A DNA stretch of 64,000 nt from Urechidicola croceus (GCF_001761325.1 NZ_CP017478.1:3362123-3426122); one strand, 5' to 3'; shown: positions 44,948 through 56,365, numbered from the stretch's first letter. A program made the numbers and translations. The notes: generated from the sequence alone by a model not told the origin.

Positions 44948-46411
44948 TTGGGAATTGTATTAAATCAATCGTTTAAAAATACGTTAATCTTAGTGCTGGG
45001 ATTTACTATTGGTGGAATTAATGCCTTGTTTTTATATACACATTTCCTAAAAGAAGAATATTATGGATTGGTAATTTTCTTATTGTCTACAGCCAATATT
45101 TTATTACCATTAGTTGCTTTTGGTATGCAACATTCAGTAGTGAAATATTTTTCATCTTATAAAACGAAATTAGAAAGAGATAGCCTCTTGTCTTGGTCAT
45201 TAATATTGCCAATGCTAATAATAATTCCAATTGGATTTATTGGTGTTTTTACCTATGAAACAATTTCGAGTTGGATTTCTGCAAAGAATTCAATGATTAA
45301 AGACTATACATATATTATTTTTCTATGTGCCATTTTTATGGGGTATTTTGAGGTCTTTTATTCTTGGACCAAAGTGCAAATGAATTCTGTTTTTGGGAAT
45401 TTTATTAAAGAAATATTTGCCAGAGTAGGAGCAACATTACTACTTTTTTGCTTGTATATGAAATTGATAGACCCAAAGCAGTTTATTTATGGGATTACAA
45501 TTGTCTATTTTTTGAGAATGCTTATAATGAAGTTGTATGCATATTCAATATATCTTCCAAAATTTACATTTAATAGACCTAATAATTTTAAGGAGATACT
45601 TAGATATTCAATGTATTTGATTTTAGCAGGTTCAGCGGCTACATTATTGTTGGAAATAGATAAATTTATGATTCCACAATTTGAAGGATTGTCAGATGTG
45701 GCCTATTATTCGGTTGGAATTTTTATTGCTTCAGTTGTTGCAATACCAAGTCGAGCAATGCAACAAATTACAAGTCCAATAACTGCAAAGGATTTAAATG
45801 AAAATAATATTGAAAAAGTTGAAGTTTTATACAAACAAAGTTCTATTAATTTACTTATTGTTGGTGGAATCTTATTTTTACTGATAAATTTAAATATCAC
45901 AGAAATGTATGAGATAATTAATAGGCCTCAATATTCTGTTGGTGTTTGGATAGTTTTGATGATTTCCTTTTCAGAATTGTTTAAATTGGCACTAGGCACA
46001 AATGGTGCGATATTGACCAATTCTAAATTTTACAAAGTATTTTTTTATTTTTCTTTAGGAATGGCATTATCTGTAGTGGTTTTAAATCATATTTTGATTC
46101 GTAAAATTGGAATTAATGGAGCGGCTTTAGCAACTTTAATAACTATTTTAATTTTTAATACAATTAAGATTCTATATGTGAAACGAAAGTTTAATATTCA
46201 ACCATTTTCTAGTAAAACCATCGTTTTACTGATTTTGATATTTTTACTTTATATCGGATTTTTCTATGTTGATTTTCCTTTTCATCCATTAATAAATATA
46301 ATTTTAAAATGTATTCTAGTGTCTATAGTTTATTTTTCAGCAGTACTAAAATTAAGTATTTCAAATGATTTCAATAATCAAATAGAATTACTTTTTACAA
46401 AGAAAAAATAG
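44948..46411 (+). CDS. Polysaccharide flippase (Wzx-like), TTG start
   Basis: 487 residues. About 13-14 hydrophobic helices across the chain fit the MATE/Wzx superfamily. The start is TTG at 44948, 2 nt after the wecB stop; no ATG lies nearby and the helix GIVLNQSFKNTLILVLGFTI begins immediately. It would move a lipid-linked oligosaccharide across the inner membrane. It is last in the glycan cluster, and its stop is 1 nt from the stop of the convergent T9SS protein gene, with no terminator between them. Confidence 0.9.
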   Translation: MGIVLNQSFKNTLILVLGFTIGGINALFLYTHFLKEEYYGLVIFLLSTANILLPLVAFGMQHSVVKYFSSYKTKLERDSLLSWSLILPMLIIIPIGFIGVFTYETISSWISAKNSMIKDYTYIIFLCAIFMGYFEVFYSWTKVQMNSVFGNFIKEIFARVGATLLLFCLYMKLIDPKQFIYGITIVYFLRMLIMKLYAYSIYLPKFTFNRPNNFKEILRYSMYLILAGSAATLLLEIDKFMIPQFEGLSDVAYYSVGIFIASVVAIPSRAMQQITSPITAKDLNENNIEKVEVLYKQSSINLLIVGGILFLLINLNITEMYEIINRPQYSVGVWIVLMISFSELFKLALGTNGAILTNSKFYKVFFYFSLGMALSVVVLNHILIRKIGINGAALATLITILIFNTIKILYVKRKFNIQPFSSKTIVLLILIFLLYIGFFYVDFPFHPLINIILKCILVSIVYFSAVLKLSISNDFNNQIELLFTKKK

Positions 46412-46412
46412 A

Positions 46413-49400
46413 TTAATAACTTCTTCGAATAAGGCTGAAGTGACCTTTTTTAGAACGAATATTTCCTTCATGATCAATTAGTTCTGCAGTAAACCAATAG
46501 TCAGATGATGGTAGGGCATAACCATTATAGTAGCCATTCCAACCATCACTTGTTGGGTCTACCTTGGCAACTATTTTACCAAACCGATCATAAATATGGA
46601 TTAGCGAAGATGCAAAGAAATTTTCTCCAACACCTTTAATTTGCCATGTGTCATTTTCACCATCATTATTTGGTGTAAAAAATCTTGGAAAACCAATAAC
46701 AGAAACTTCTATAGAAAATTCACCACAATCATTTTTATCATTTACAGATAAAATATGAATTCCTGGTGCTACATTATCAAAAAATGGTTCGTCTTGATAT
46801 AGACCACCAGCCAAAGAAAATTCATAATCACCAATGCCTAAATTGGTTGTATTAATTGTGATTGTATTGTTCTCTGAATCGTCAGTAATTAATAAGTCAT
46901 TAATACTTAAAATTGCAGGAGTAGATTCAATAACTTCTATTTCTCGAGGGGTTGAATAACATGTAATATTTTCATTAGGGTAAAATAAACTCGCAATAAC
47001 AGAATATGTTCCACCAGACGTAATTGTTAATGTTTCAGTAGTTGGATCTGTATTTGGAATAAGATTACCAGCTTCATCAAACCACTCATATTGGTATGAA
47101 CCATTTGCGTTGAATGTTTCTATTAAACTACTTCCTATATTAAGACAAAAAGCAGTGTCAGGATGTCTTGCTTCAAACTGAGGAAGTTCTAATGTGTTGA
47201 GTTTGACATAAATTCCTTTTGCCAAACAATCACTACCTAATTCACTCGTAATTCGAACCCAAATATCTTGTGTATGTGGAGAATTAGTGTTTTCATGATT
47301 TGTTGGGTCAATTTCATTAATTAGTTGATTTGCTTCTGCTTCAGTTTCATAATAATAAACATCTACATCAACAGGTGAGAATTGTGCTTTAATTATTGCT
47401 GTAGCAGAACTAAAATCAAATATTGCAATGCCATCTTCAGTATTTAATCCATTATCACATTCATAAAAGTTTAAGGTTGAGAAATTGTCCATAACTGCAC
47501 TAGAAGGATTCACATCTAAATTTATTTCGACAACTTTGAAGCATTGATTGTTGTTTTCAATTCTTACATATACTGTGTCAAAATCAGGTGTTTGATTTTG
47601 GTATGTTGTTGGGTTTTGAATTTCGGTTCCTATAATTCCATCATTTGCCTCTTGTATTGTTTCATAATACGTAAAAGTTTCATTTTGAAAATCGGTAGAA
47701 AGTTCATCATTTTTCAATTCCAAATTAAAATCTTCTAAACCATTTAAATCATCATCACATTCTGTTAAAGTTACAGAGGTAGTTAGTAAATCAGGTAATT
47801 CATTTACAACTAATTCAAAAGAATTATCTGTATAACATGCGTTATTTAGGGTGCTTGAAACCCTAACGTAGATTGTTTGTGGGTTACTCGTATTTTCAAA
47901 ATTAGACACTTCATTTAAAGGGATTTGATTGTTGTAATCAATATCAGTAAAATAAGTTATTACAAAATCACTTGCAGATTCTCCATTCAATATTTCTTCA
48001 TCATAATCATTAAGATTAAAAATAATTTGTCCATCATTATCTGTTCCAACACTTGTATCATCACAAAGTTCAAACGGTTCAATAGTTTCAGGTATAATAG
48101 TATTTAGTAATGTAACATTTACTGCTAATCTTGCTCCGCTTTCACAATCATCAATAGTTTGTGAAGCATAATATGTTGCATTATCTATTAATAAATCGGA
48201 GTCGTTTAATGGAGTTGTACTTGTATTAGATGAATACCATTGAACGTCAATTCCTGTTACATAAATATCTTCAATTGTTGCATTATCAAAATCACAAAAT
48301 GATTGAGAAGTTTGAGTTGTTGTAGGAGCTTGTACATTTTGAACAGTTAAAAACACGTTGGTTCGATCTCCAATACATCCATTATAAACAGGTTCTGCAT
48401 AGAATGCTGTTGTTGTTGAAACAACAGGTGTATTAAATAAACTTCCTGTTCCTAAAATAGTAGTACTTGTAAGGCTATCATACCAGTTAATTGTTTCTGC
48501 TACTTGAGCTTCTGCAAATAATTCTCCAGAACCGTTTTCACATATTGTATCTCCACTAGTATAAATTATGGTAGGAATTTCATTAATATGTGCAATTAAA
48601 GTAGTTTTTTCACCTACCAAGCATTCTTCTGAAGTCCCATAACCATAAGATGCATAAGCATAATAAATGGTGGGTGTGCTTATAAAGGGTGTTGTAAAAG
48701 CTGTTCCAGTGTGAATTGGTGTTGTGCTTGTTTCAGAATCATACCAAAGTATAGTTGTGCCAGTTGTACCAGTAGCAGTTAATTGAATTTGAGCACCGCC
48801 ACAAGTTGGGGGCGATTGTACTGATGTTGAAATAATTGATGGAATTGAAATTTTAGTACTTGCCGAAATGTCTAAAGTAGGATCTCCTGGCATTCCTCCA
48901 TATTCAACTACGTATCCTTGAGCAATATAATCAAATGTTCCGCCTTCATTTGGTAAATCATTCCAAGATCCGGGAATTCCAATATTTGACGCTGTAATAT
49001 GAGCATAGTCTTCTCCTCCTGAATTATTAGGTTCATTTGTATTCCAAAAAGCGAAATTTGGTGTACTTCCATTAAAGTCTCCATTCCAAAATACAGTACC
49101 ATTTTCTGGCCCGGTTACCCATTTCCATTCACCTTCATTAAAAGCATCACTACCACCAATCCAGCCCACACCTGCTGCTTGTTCTCCAGACATTTGTGCT
49201 TCTTCTTCAGATAATATTGTAACCAAATATCCTTGTAAACCAAAATAATATCTATTTTCTGCTGCATCTCTTGCTTCGGTCCATGTTATTAATGGGTCTG
49301 AAACGTACTCATAATAGTGTCCTGTAGATGGCAAATAATTAGCATTTCCTATTGTAAATGAAAAATATCGCTCACCAGAGGGTTGTGGATTTGTACTTTT

Positions 49401-49769
49401 AAAGATGACGTCTTTAGCTGCAGCATTTAAATCAGACAAGTTTACCAATCCACCATTTGAACTTTCTAGTGTTAGTTTTCCTTGACCATTGTCCCAAACT
49501 GCATTTATGTTTGGATGATTTCCAGTTAATTCTAAAGTTTCATAACTTATTTCATACCCTGTTGATATTTGAATGTTTAAAGCCTCAATTTGAGCATCAT
49601 CAGCATCAGTAATTTCAAAATCTGTAGCAACATTTATTTCTGAAAGTGGGCAATATACTTGATCTCCTGTTGCAGTTAATGTTGGAGGTTCATTTTGTGA
49701 CCAACTATTAAATATTGATAATAGTAAAACTAAAGCAAATAGTTGAATATGAATCTTTTTTGCAAACAT
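46413..49769 (-). CDS. T9SS type B secreted adhesin-like protein with a C-type lectin domain
   Basis: 1118 residues. A signal peptide (1-25) is followed by a beta-rich region (30-135), then a C-type lectin domain (about 140-290) with the Ca/sugar-binding EPNN and SWND motifs and GYVVEYGG ending. Ig-like repeats (about 315-560) share ILWYDSETSTTPI/INWYDSLTSTTIL/VQWYSSNTSTTPL. Three or four repeats with acidic starts (ELCDDTSVGTDNDG, TECDDDLNGLEDF, YECDNGLNTEDG) span about 565-860. The C-terminal domain (about 1035-1118: FFTPNNDGENDTW, IYDRFGKIVAKVDPTSDGWNG) is the T9SS type B sorting signal. Probably a surface carbohydrate-binding protein. Confidence 0.93.
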   Translation of the reverse strand: MFAKKIHIQLFALVLLLSIFNSWSQNEPPTLTATGDQVYCPLSEINVATDFEITDADDAQIEALNIQISTGYEISYETLELTGNHPNINAVWDNGQGKLTLESSNGGLVNLSDLNAAAKDVIFKSTNPQPSGERYFSFTIGNANYLPSTGHYYEYVSDPLITWTEARDAAENRYYFGLQGYLVTILSEEEAQMSGEQAAGVGWIGGSDAFNEGEWKWVTGPENGTVFWNGDFNGSTPNFAFWNTNEPNNSGGEDYAHITASNIGIPGSWNDLPNEGGTFDYIAQGYVVEYGGMPGDPTLDISASTKISIPSIISTSVQSPPTCGGAQIQLTATGTTGTTILWYDSETSTTPIHTGTAFTTPFISTPTIYYAYASYGYGTSEECLVGEKTTLIAHINEIPTIIYTSGDTICENGSGELFAEAQVAETINWYDSLTSTTILGTGSLFNTPVVSTTTAFYAEPVYNGCIGDRTNVFLTVQNVQAPTTTQTSQSFCDFDNATIEDIYVTGIDVQWYSSNTSTTPLNDSDLLIDNATYYASQTIDDCESGARLAVNVTLLNTIIPETIEPFELCDDTSVGTDNDGQIIFNLNDYDEEILNGESASDFVITYFTDIDYNNQIPLNEVSNFENTSNPQTIYVRVSSTLNNACYTDNSFELVVNELPDLLTTSVTLTECDDDLNGLEDFNLELKNDELSTDFQNETFTYYETIQEANDGIIGTEIQNPTTYQNQTPDFDTVYVRIENNNQCFKVVEINLDVNPSSAVMDNFSTLNFYECDNGLNTEDGIAIFDFSSATAIIKAQFSPVDVDVYYYETEAEANQLINEIDPTNHENTNSPHTQDIWVRITSELGSDCLAKGIYVKLNTLELPQFEARHPDTAFCLNIGSSLIETFNANGSYQYEWFDEAGNLIPNTDPTTETLTITSGGTYSVIASLFYPNENITCYSTPREIEVIESTPAILSINDLLITDDSENNTITINTTNLGIGDYEFSLAGGLYQDEPFFDNVAPGIHILSVNDKNDCGEFSIEVSVIGFPRFFTPNNDGENDTWQIKGVGENFFASSLIHIYDRFGKIVAKVDPTSDGWNGYYNGYALPSSDYWFTAELIDHEGNIRSKKGHFSLIRRSY

Positions 49770-49824
49770 CGAGATAATAAAGTTAATTTAGGCTTGTAAA
49801 TGTAATGATTAGATTTTAAACAAA

Positions 49825-49856
49825 AAAAACCGAGTTGTAAAATCAACTCGGTTTTT
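49825..49856 (-). terminator. Intrinsic terminator of the repeat-protein gene
   Basis: AAAAACCGAGTTG (49825-49837) pairs with CAACTCGGTTTTT (49844-49856), loop TAAAAT. It follows the stop of the minus-strand gene at 49859 immediately. Confidence 0.9.
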
Positions 49857-49858
49857 AT

Positions 49859-50560
49859 TTATCTTCTAGTATTTTTATTTGGAAAAACTTTTTGTTTGTT
49901 CTTTTTTCTTTTAATTACATTTCCTTTCTTACCTTTTTTAACTCCTTTAGAGCGGTAGTATAAGTAGTTATCATCTTCGTGAAAAGATTCAAAGTCGTTT
50001 CTGAAATTTGATCTTAGAAAGAAATCATTATTAAAATCATATTCCCAGGTATTCCATGTGTTGTAAACACTGAAATTTCCATTAAATCTATGATTATTGT
50101 ACTTTACTTGTCCAATATATCTTGCATCACCCCAATGGTTGTATAGAACATTTAATCCTCCTACTTGTGATACTTGTCTGAAATCATAACCAATGAATAC
50201 ACTTCCAATTCGTGTTACTTTTCCTAATCTATTGTAATTAATAGGTACATTTCCAACTCTTCTTATTCTACCACGATAGTCTCTCTCTATTCTTAATCCT
50301 CTATTATTTATTATTCTTAAATTTCTTCTAGAATTTAGGTTTTTATATTGATTATTAAAGTTGCGATTAGGTCGAGTTGAAAAATCAAATTGCCCGTCTA
50401 GGAAAACATAAAATTGTATTCCTTTTTCTTTAAATTGGATAGGTTGAGCGTCATATACATTTGTATAACCCATTCTACTATTAATTCTTCCATTGTTGTT
50501 GGCTTCACTTACTGAAACCAATAATAGCATTGCTGCTATAAAAAGTATCCCTTTTTTCAT
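49859..50560 (-). CDS. Secreted protein with short beta repeats, unknown function
   Basis: 233 residues. A signal peptide (1-20) is followed by a very basic, Asn- and Arg-rich chain. Residues about 85-150 contain four consecutive repeats of about 15 residues with the pattern R/G-x-I/V-x-x-I/V-G-x-V/L-x-I/V-x-Y: RIRRVGNVPINYN, KVTRIGSVFIGYD, QVSQVGGLNVLYN, DARYIGQVKYN. The C-terminus is almost all Lys/Arg. I know similar hypothetical proteins in flavobacteria but no function. The repeats suggest a beta-solenoid or stacked hairpins. It is monocistronic with its own terminator. Confidence 0.78.
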   Translation of the reverse strand: MKKGILFIAAMLLLVSVSEANNNGRINSRMGYTNVYDAQPIQFKEKGIQFYVFLDGQFDFSTRPNRNFNNQYKNLNSRRNLRIINNRGLRIERDYRGRIRRVGNVPINYNRLGKVTRIGSVFIGYDFRQVSQVGGLNVLYNHWGDARYIGQVKYNNHRFNGNFSVYNTWNTWEYDFNNDFFLRSNFRNDFESFHEDDNYLYYRSKGVKKGKKGNVIKRKKNKQKVFPNKNTRR

Positions 50561-50790
50561 AATTGTATGGTTTAGGGTTATGTCTACTCTATAAGCTTTT
50601 CGACTTCCGCTTGTGATGATGTATTTTCAATATGCGTGCCAAGATTAGACAAACGGTTGTGTTGGAAGTAGTGATTTGACAACTATTTAATTGGTTTTGA
50701 GTTGTTTGTAAATTGTTATATGTTGGTTGAAATTTACTGTAATTTCTTACTATATTTACGACAGACTTTGTAACCAGAACCGAATATTTT

Positions 50791-51288
50791 ATGATTACAG
50801 CTATTGAAAAAAACTTAAAGCGTGGAATTAAATTATTAAATTCTATTTCAGATGAACAGTACTCTAATACATCAATAGCTCCTTATTATTCTAGTATTGG
50901 AAGACATATGCGCCATATTTTAGATATTTTTGATTGTATTTTTATTGGTTTACCTATTGGTCAAGTAGATTTGTCAGCAAGAACAAGAAACGAATTAATA
51001 GAGTTAAAAACAAAAGAAGGTATTCAATATTTTAATCGTGTAATCGATCAACTTGAGGTTTACAAAACTCTCAATTTAGAGCAAATTATTAACGTAACTG
51101 ATGATTTGGGAATGGGTAAAATTGAGCAGAATTATACTTTAGGAGGTTTATTGATTCAGGCACATAGCCATGCAATACATCATTTTGCTAGTTTAGGATA
51201 TATAATATCACAATTAGGAATTGAAATTCCTGATGAAGATTTTGGATTCAATCCAACAACTCCAAAGAATCAAACTTTAGAGGCTTAG
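50791..51288 (+). CDS. DinB-like four-helix protein
   Basis: 165 residues, helical. Candidate metal ligands occur as in the DinB/YfiT superfamily: His in SSIGRHMRHILDIFD (about residue 38-42) and the closely spaced HSHAIHH (about 126-132). Members include thiol S-transferases and damage-inducible proteins of unknown action. Its last 12 nt overlap the convergent ATP-grasp gene. A 230-bp divergent region precedes it. Confidence 0.78.
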   Translation: MITAIEKNLKRGIKLLNSISDEQYSNTSIAPYYSSIGRHMRHILDIFDCIFIGLPIGQVDLSARTRNELIELKTKEGIQYFNRVIDQLEVYKTLNLEQIINVTDDLGMGKIEQNYTLGGLLIQAHSHAIHHFASLGYIISQLGIEIPDEDFGFNPTTPKNQTLEA

Positions 51289-52329
51289 TTTTTTTATTTT
51301 GGTAGTATATTTTTTTAAATAAATCATTTCATTAATGAAATCGGAAGTGTTGGTATAAACTATATTTCTTTTTTTATGGTTGATTGTTCCAACTTTATAA
51401 ATGATTTTCCAGTGATTCTTAATGGCCTTTAGGGCATCAAAATACGAATGTTTTGTCGCATCGTATACATGAGTAGGTTCTGAAATTATACCATTTATTT
51501 CAAGAATTTTGAAATCTTTTCCATTCATTAATTTTTCAAAAGTATCATATTTTATATCAAGTCTTCCGTAGTACCAACCTTTAATTTCTCGATTTAATTT
51601 ATCAATAGTACTGGTTATTTGTTTATTAATTAAATGATTTCCGTCAATAAATTGAGTTCCTTTAGCGTGATTTCCTATAATTGTTAATTCTATTTGTTTC
51701 CCTTTTTTAGGAATGGAATACATTTGCTCTTTGTGAATTTCTTTTAAAATTGAATAATAAATTTGGGCTCTTTCATCTTTTAAAATCAATTCTGAAAGAG
51801 TAGAAGTACCATCAGCAATTACAGTTAAGAATTTTTTTAGTGTTATAGAGGTGATAGTTCCCTCTTTTTTATTCGGTAATCTATAATAAAAAATTCCACA
51901 TTCATTTTTAAAAGTAATTAATTCCTGTATGATTATATCAATAGGATATTTAGATAAATACTCTTTTAATAGTTCTTTAGAATCTATTTTTTGAACAAGT
52001 AAACCTCTAAACCCAATATCAGGTTTGGCTATTAATGGAAAGTTAATTTGCTCATAAATAATTTTATTGATAACAGTATCGAACTTATCATTATGATTGA
52101 CAAAAACAGTTTTAGGTCTAAATTTTTCTGGAATAAGTTGTATGGTTTTGTACTTTGATTCAGCACCATTTCCTGAATGTTTAATTGCTGGATTTACAGC
52201 AGTAAAAAACATTAGACTTTTGGCTTTAATTGCTAAATAAGCAGCATAAGGTACATTAGGAATATAAAACATAAACGCAGGCCAATATTCCCAATTGATA
52301 AGTTTGTGAAAAGTTGTATTTCTACTCAT
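51277..52329 (-). CDS. ATP-grasp domain protein (D-Ala-D-Ala ligase-like)
   Basis: 350 residues. The ATP-grasp layout is visible: NFPLIAKPDIGFRGLLVQKI (ATP-binding lysine and glycine loop), IIIQELITFKNECGIFYYRLP, then LTVIADGTSTLSELI and the metal-binding end with RLDIKYDTFEKL...FKILEINGI. Flavobacterial relatives are often called D-alanine-D-alanine ligase, but the N-terminus differs from Ddl, so the substrates are uncertain. It is third in murQ, DUF6095, ATP-grasp, with 8-nt overlap to the DUF6095 gene, which hints at amino sugar or cell-wall metabolism. Confidence 0.8.
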   Translation of the reverse strand: MSRNTTFHKLINWEYWPAFMFYIPNVPYAAYLAIKAKSLMFFTAVNPAIKHSGNGAESKYKTIQLIPEKFRPKTVFVNHNDKFDTVINKIIYEQINFPLIAKPDIGFRGLLVQKIDSKELLKEYLSKYPIDIIIQELITFKNECGIFYYRLPNKKEGTITSITLKKFLTVIADGTSTLSELILKDERAQIYYSILKEIHKEQMYSIPKKGKQIELTIIGNHAKGTQFIDGNHLINKQITSTIDKLNREIKGWYYGRLDIKYDTFEKLMNGKDFKILEINGIISEPTHVYDATKHSYFDALKAIKNHWKIIYKVGTINHKKRNIVYTNTSDFINEMIYLKKYTTKIKKLSL

Positions 52330-52546
52330 TTGTATCGAAAAAACCTTTTAGAATAGTTCTTATCCCAAGAAAACCCAATATCATTGCTGTAATACAAATA
52401 ATAATTCCTATAATAAGCCAAATATAAATACCATCATTTTTGGCCCTCAATCCTATTGATAAAATAAATGGACCTAAAAACATTAAAGGTAATGCTATTC
52501 CCAAATATTTAATTCCCCTGAATATTATTTCTTTACTACTGCTCAT
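52322..52546 (-). CDS. DUF6095 small membrane protein
   Basis: 74 residues with two transmembrane helices (about 12-32 GIALPLMFLGPFILSIGL, and 40-62 IWLIIGIIICITAMILGFLGI), both termini likely cytosolic. It matches the DUF6095 pattern (KEIIFRGIKYLG...TILKGFF). It overlaps murQ by 11 nt and the ATP-grasp gene by 8 nt, so translation is probably coupled. Function unknown. Confidence 0.85.
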   Translation of the reverse strand: MSSSKEIIFRGIKYLGIALPLMFLGPFILSIGLRAKNDGIYIWLIIGIIICITAMILGFLGIRTILKGFFDTNE

Positions 52547-53351
52547 TATAATTATTTACCGCATTTCTAACACTGCCATATTTTAAAAGTAACAGATTAG
52601 CAGTTTGTTTATCAATATTCAATTCATCCATTATCATTTTAGTCCCTCTTTTTACAAGTTTTTCATTTGATAATTGCATATCTACCATTTTATTTCCTTT
52701 CACTTTTCCCAATAAAATCATTGATGAGGTAGAAATCATATTTAAGATTAATTTTTGTGCTGTTCCTGCTTTCATTCTTGAACTTCCTGTAACAAATTCA
52801 GGTCCAACTACACAAACAATAGGAAATTGTGCTGTTAATGCAAGCGGACTTCCTTCATTCATTGTAATACATCCAGTTGTAATATTATTTTCGTTACATT
52901 TTTTAAGTGTTGATATCACGTATGGTGTTGTTCCTGAAGCAGCAATTCCTATTACTACATCATTTTTAGAAATGTTTTTTCTTTGTAAATCTATCCAACC
53001 TTGAGTAGTTGAATCTTCGGCATTTTCAACTGCTTTTCTTATGGCGGTATCACCTCCAGCTATTAAACCAATAACTAAATCATTTGAAACTCCAAATGTT
53101 GGCGGGCATTCAGAAGCATCTAAAATTCCTAATCTTCCGCTTGTGCCTGCGCCAATATAAAATAAGCGACCGTTGTTGTTTAATTTTGAAACAATCTCGG
53201 TGACTAGTTTTTCAATTTCAGGAATTGATTTTTCTACGGCAAGTGCAACTTTTTTATCTTCATTATTGATATTTGTCAATAACTCATTCACATTCATTTT
53301 TTCTAAATGATTGTAATTTGAAGATTGCTCAGTAATTTTATTAAAGTCCAT
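52536..53351 (-). CDS. murQ: N-acetylmuramic acid 6-phosphate etherase
   Basis: 271 residues. SIS-domain etherase motifs: GRLFYIGAGTSGRLGILDASECPPTFG, GDTAIRKAVENAEDS, VVIGIAASGTTPYVISTLK and GSSRMKAGTAQKLILNMIST. It removes D-lactate from MurNAc-6-phosphate to give GlcNAc-6-phosphate during peptidoglycan recycling. It leads a three-gene operon. A -7-like CAAAAGTA (53356-53363) ends only 4 nt before the ATG, suggesting a near-leaderless mRNA. The chain is a little shorter than E. coli MurQ (about 298). Confidence 0.95.
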   Translation of the reverse strand: MDFNKITEQSSNYNHLEKMNVNELLTNINNEDKKVALAVEKSIPEIEKLVTEIVSKLNNNGRLFYIGAGTSGRLGILDASECPPTFGVSNDLVIGLIAGGDTAIRKAVENAEDSTTQGWIDLQRKNISKNDVVIGIAASGTTPYVISTLKKCNENNITTGCITMNEGSPLALTAQFPIVCVVGPEFVTGSSRMKAGTAQKLILNMISTSSMILLGKVKGNKMVDMQLSNEKLVKRGTKMIMDELNIDKQTANLLLLKYGSVRNAVNNYNEQ

Positions 53352-53355
53352 AAAT

Positions 53356-53363
53356 CAAAAGTA
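53356..53363 (-). promoter_or_regulatory. murQ: -7 element of the murQ operon
   Basis: Reads TACTTTTG on the minus strand. It lies 4 nt from the murQ ATG, with a TTG (53382-53380) 16 nt further upstream, inside the icd terminator. The transcript would have almost no leader. Confidence 0.45.
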
Positions 53364-53366
53364 ATA

Positions 53367-53398
53367 AAAAAAGCCCCAACAAGTGATGGAGCTTTTTT
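53367..53398 (-). terminator. Intrinsic terminator of icd
   Basis: AAAAAAGC (53367-53374) pairs with GCTTTTTT (53391-53398), with an inner CCA/TGG pairing. It lies 20 nt after the icd stop and also functions as spacer before murQ. Confidence 0.85.
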
Positions 53399-53418
53399 AA
53401 TTTTTAAGGTTTTAAATA

Positions 53419-55701
<2,283 letters not shown>

Positions 55702-55773
55702 CTAAATAGTTATTAATTAACTGAATTTTTGAAGAATTAATAAAATATTAAGGATATGTGCTTAGATAGTAAT

Positions 55774-56204
55774 AAAAAACAAAAGCCATAATAATGATTT
55801 CTCGATTATCATGGCTATTTGCTGGAGTTCCTAATTCTAATAAATCGGAATAATAAATTATTACCTATGTTGAGTTTTCCAACCAACCTTCATAATTAAA
55901 CTTTACGTTGTTTCGGATTTATAAAAAACCGTTGTGGGCAAATTTTAACTACTACTATAATGTTGATTTTCTCTAAACAACTAAATTTACTAGCGAGTAC
56001 CTCCGTTTAAATTAAGTTTTAAAACACTATATAATTTTCTTGCAAAAATCACGAGTTTAAAAAACAAAATTTAAACTATTTTTCAAACTCATATATTCTT
56101 TTATGTATGCTAAATACTTTATTGATTATACTTCTACTAAGTTTGAAAAATATATGTTCAAGAACATTTAAAAATAACTTTCGAAATAAATTTCTATGTC
56201 ATTT
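55774..56204 (-). ncRNA. Candidate structured noncoding RNA
   Basis: The 718-bp interval between icd and rplS has no reading frame of note, but it holds a complete minus-strand transcription unit. A promoter lies at 56211-56242 and a terminator at 55784-55816 with its T-tract reaching 55774, giving an RNA of about 430 nt. Inside are a perfect 13-bp inverted repeat (56077-56089 with 56140-56152), a 14-nt palindrome (56154-56167), and GTTTAA/TTAAAC and AATAAT/ATTATT hairpins. The 3' third (55801-56015) is less A/T-rich than the rest. I do not see tmRNA, RNase P or SRP signatures. The 3' end resembles sequence I have seen near genes in other flavobacteria, so a repeat family is possible. Confidence 0.5.
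55784..55816 (-). terminator. Terminator of the candidate ncRNA
   Basis: AGCCATAATAAT pairs with ATTATCATGGCT (11 of 12 positions, one A-C mismatch), loop of nine. On the minus strand it is followed by TTTTGTTTTTT. No gene ends here, so it marks the end of an unannotated transcript. Confidence 0.75.
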
Positions 56205-56210
56205 CTTATA

Positions 56211-56242
56211 CAAAGATATAAGAAGTTATATATGATTATCAA
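56211..56242 (-). promoter_or_regulatory. Promoter of the candidate ncRNA
   Basis: TTG (minus strand, 56242-56240), a 21-nt spacer and TATCTTTG (56218-56211) match the Bacteroidota consensus. No gene starts downstream for more than 500 nt. Confidence 0.65.
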
Positions 56243-56305
56243 ATTTTTAATTGTTTAGTTCTCAACAAATTGTAAACTTAATTTATTAACAATTGTTAAT
56301 AAGCA

Positions 56306-56338
56306 AAAATCCCTATTTGATTTTCAAATAGGGATTTT
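56306..56338 (-). terminator. rplS: Intrinsic terminator of rplS
   Basis: AAAATCCCTATTTGA (56306-56320) pairs with TCAAATAGGGATTTT (56324-56338), loop TTT. It follows the rplS stop (56366) by 27 nt. Confidence 0.9.
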
Positions 56339-56365
56339 GTAATGTTTAAAGATAAAAGAAATATA

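Noticed and set aside
50627..50642. ATATGCGTGCCA as a third MarR operator
   Set aside because: Only the half around ATGCGTGC matches; the opposite arm and the flanking ATTTACT are missing.
55822..55907. Protein-like minus-strand fragments (DLLELGTPANSHDN, NYEGWLENST) as a transposase remnant
   Set aside because: The two fragments are interrupted by a stop, have no start and no inverted-repeat boundaries. The promoter-terminator pair around them explains the region better as an RNA.
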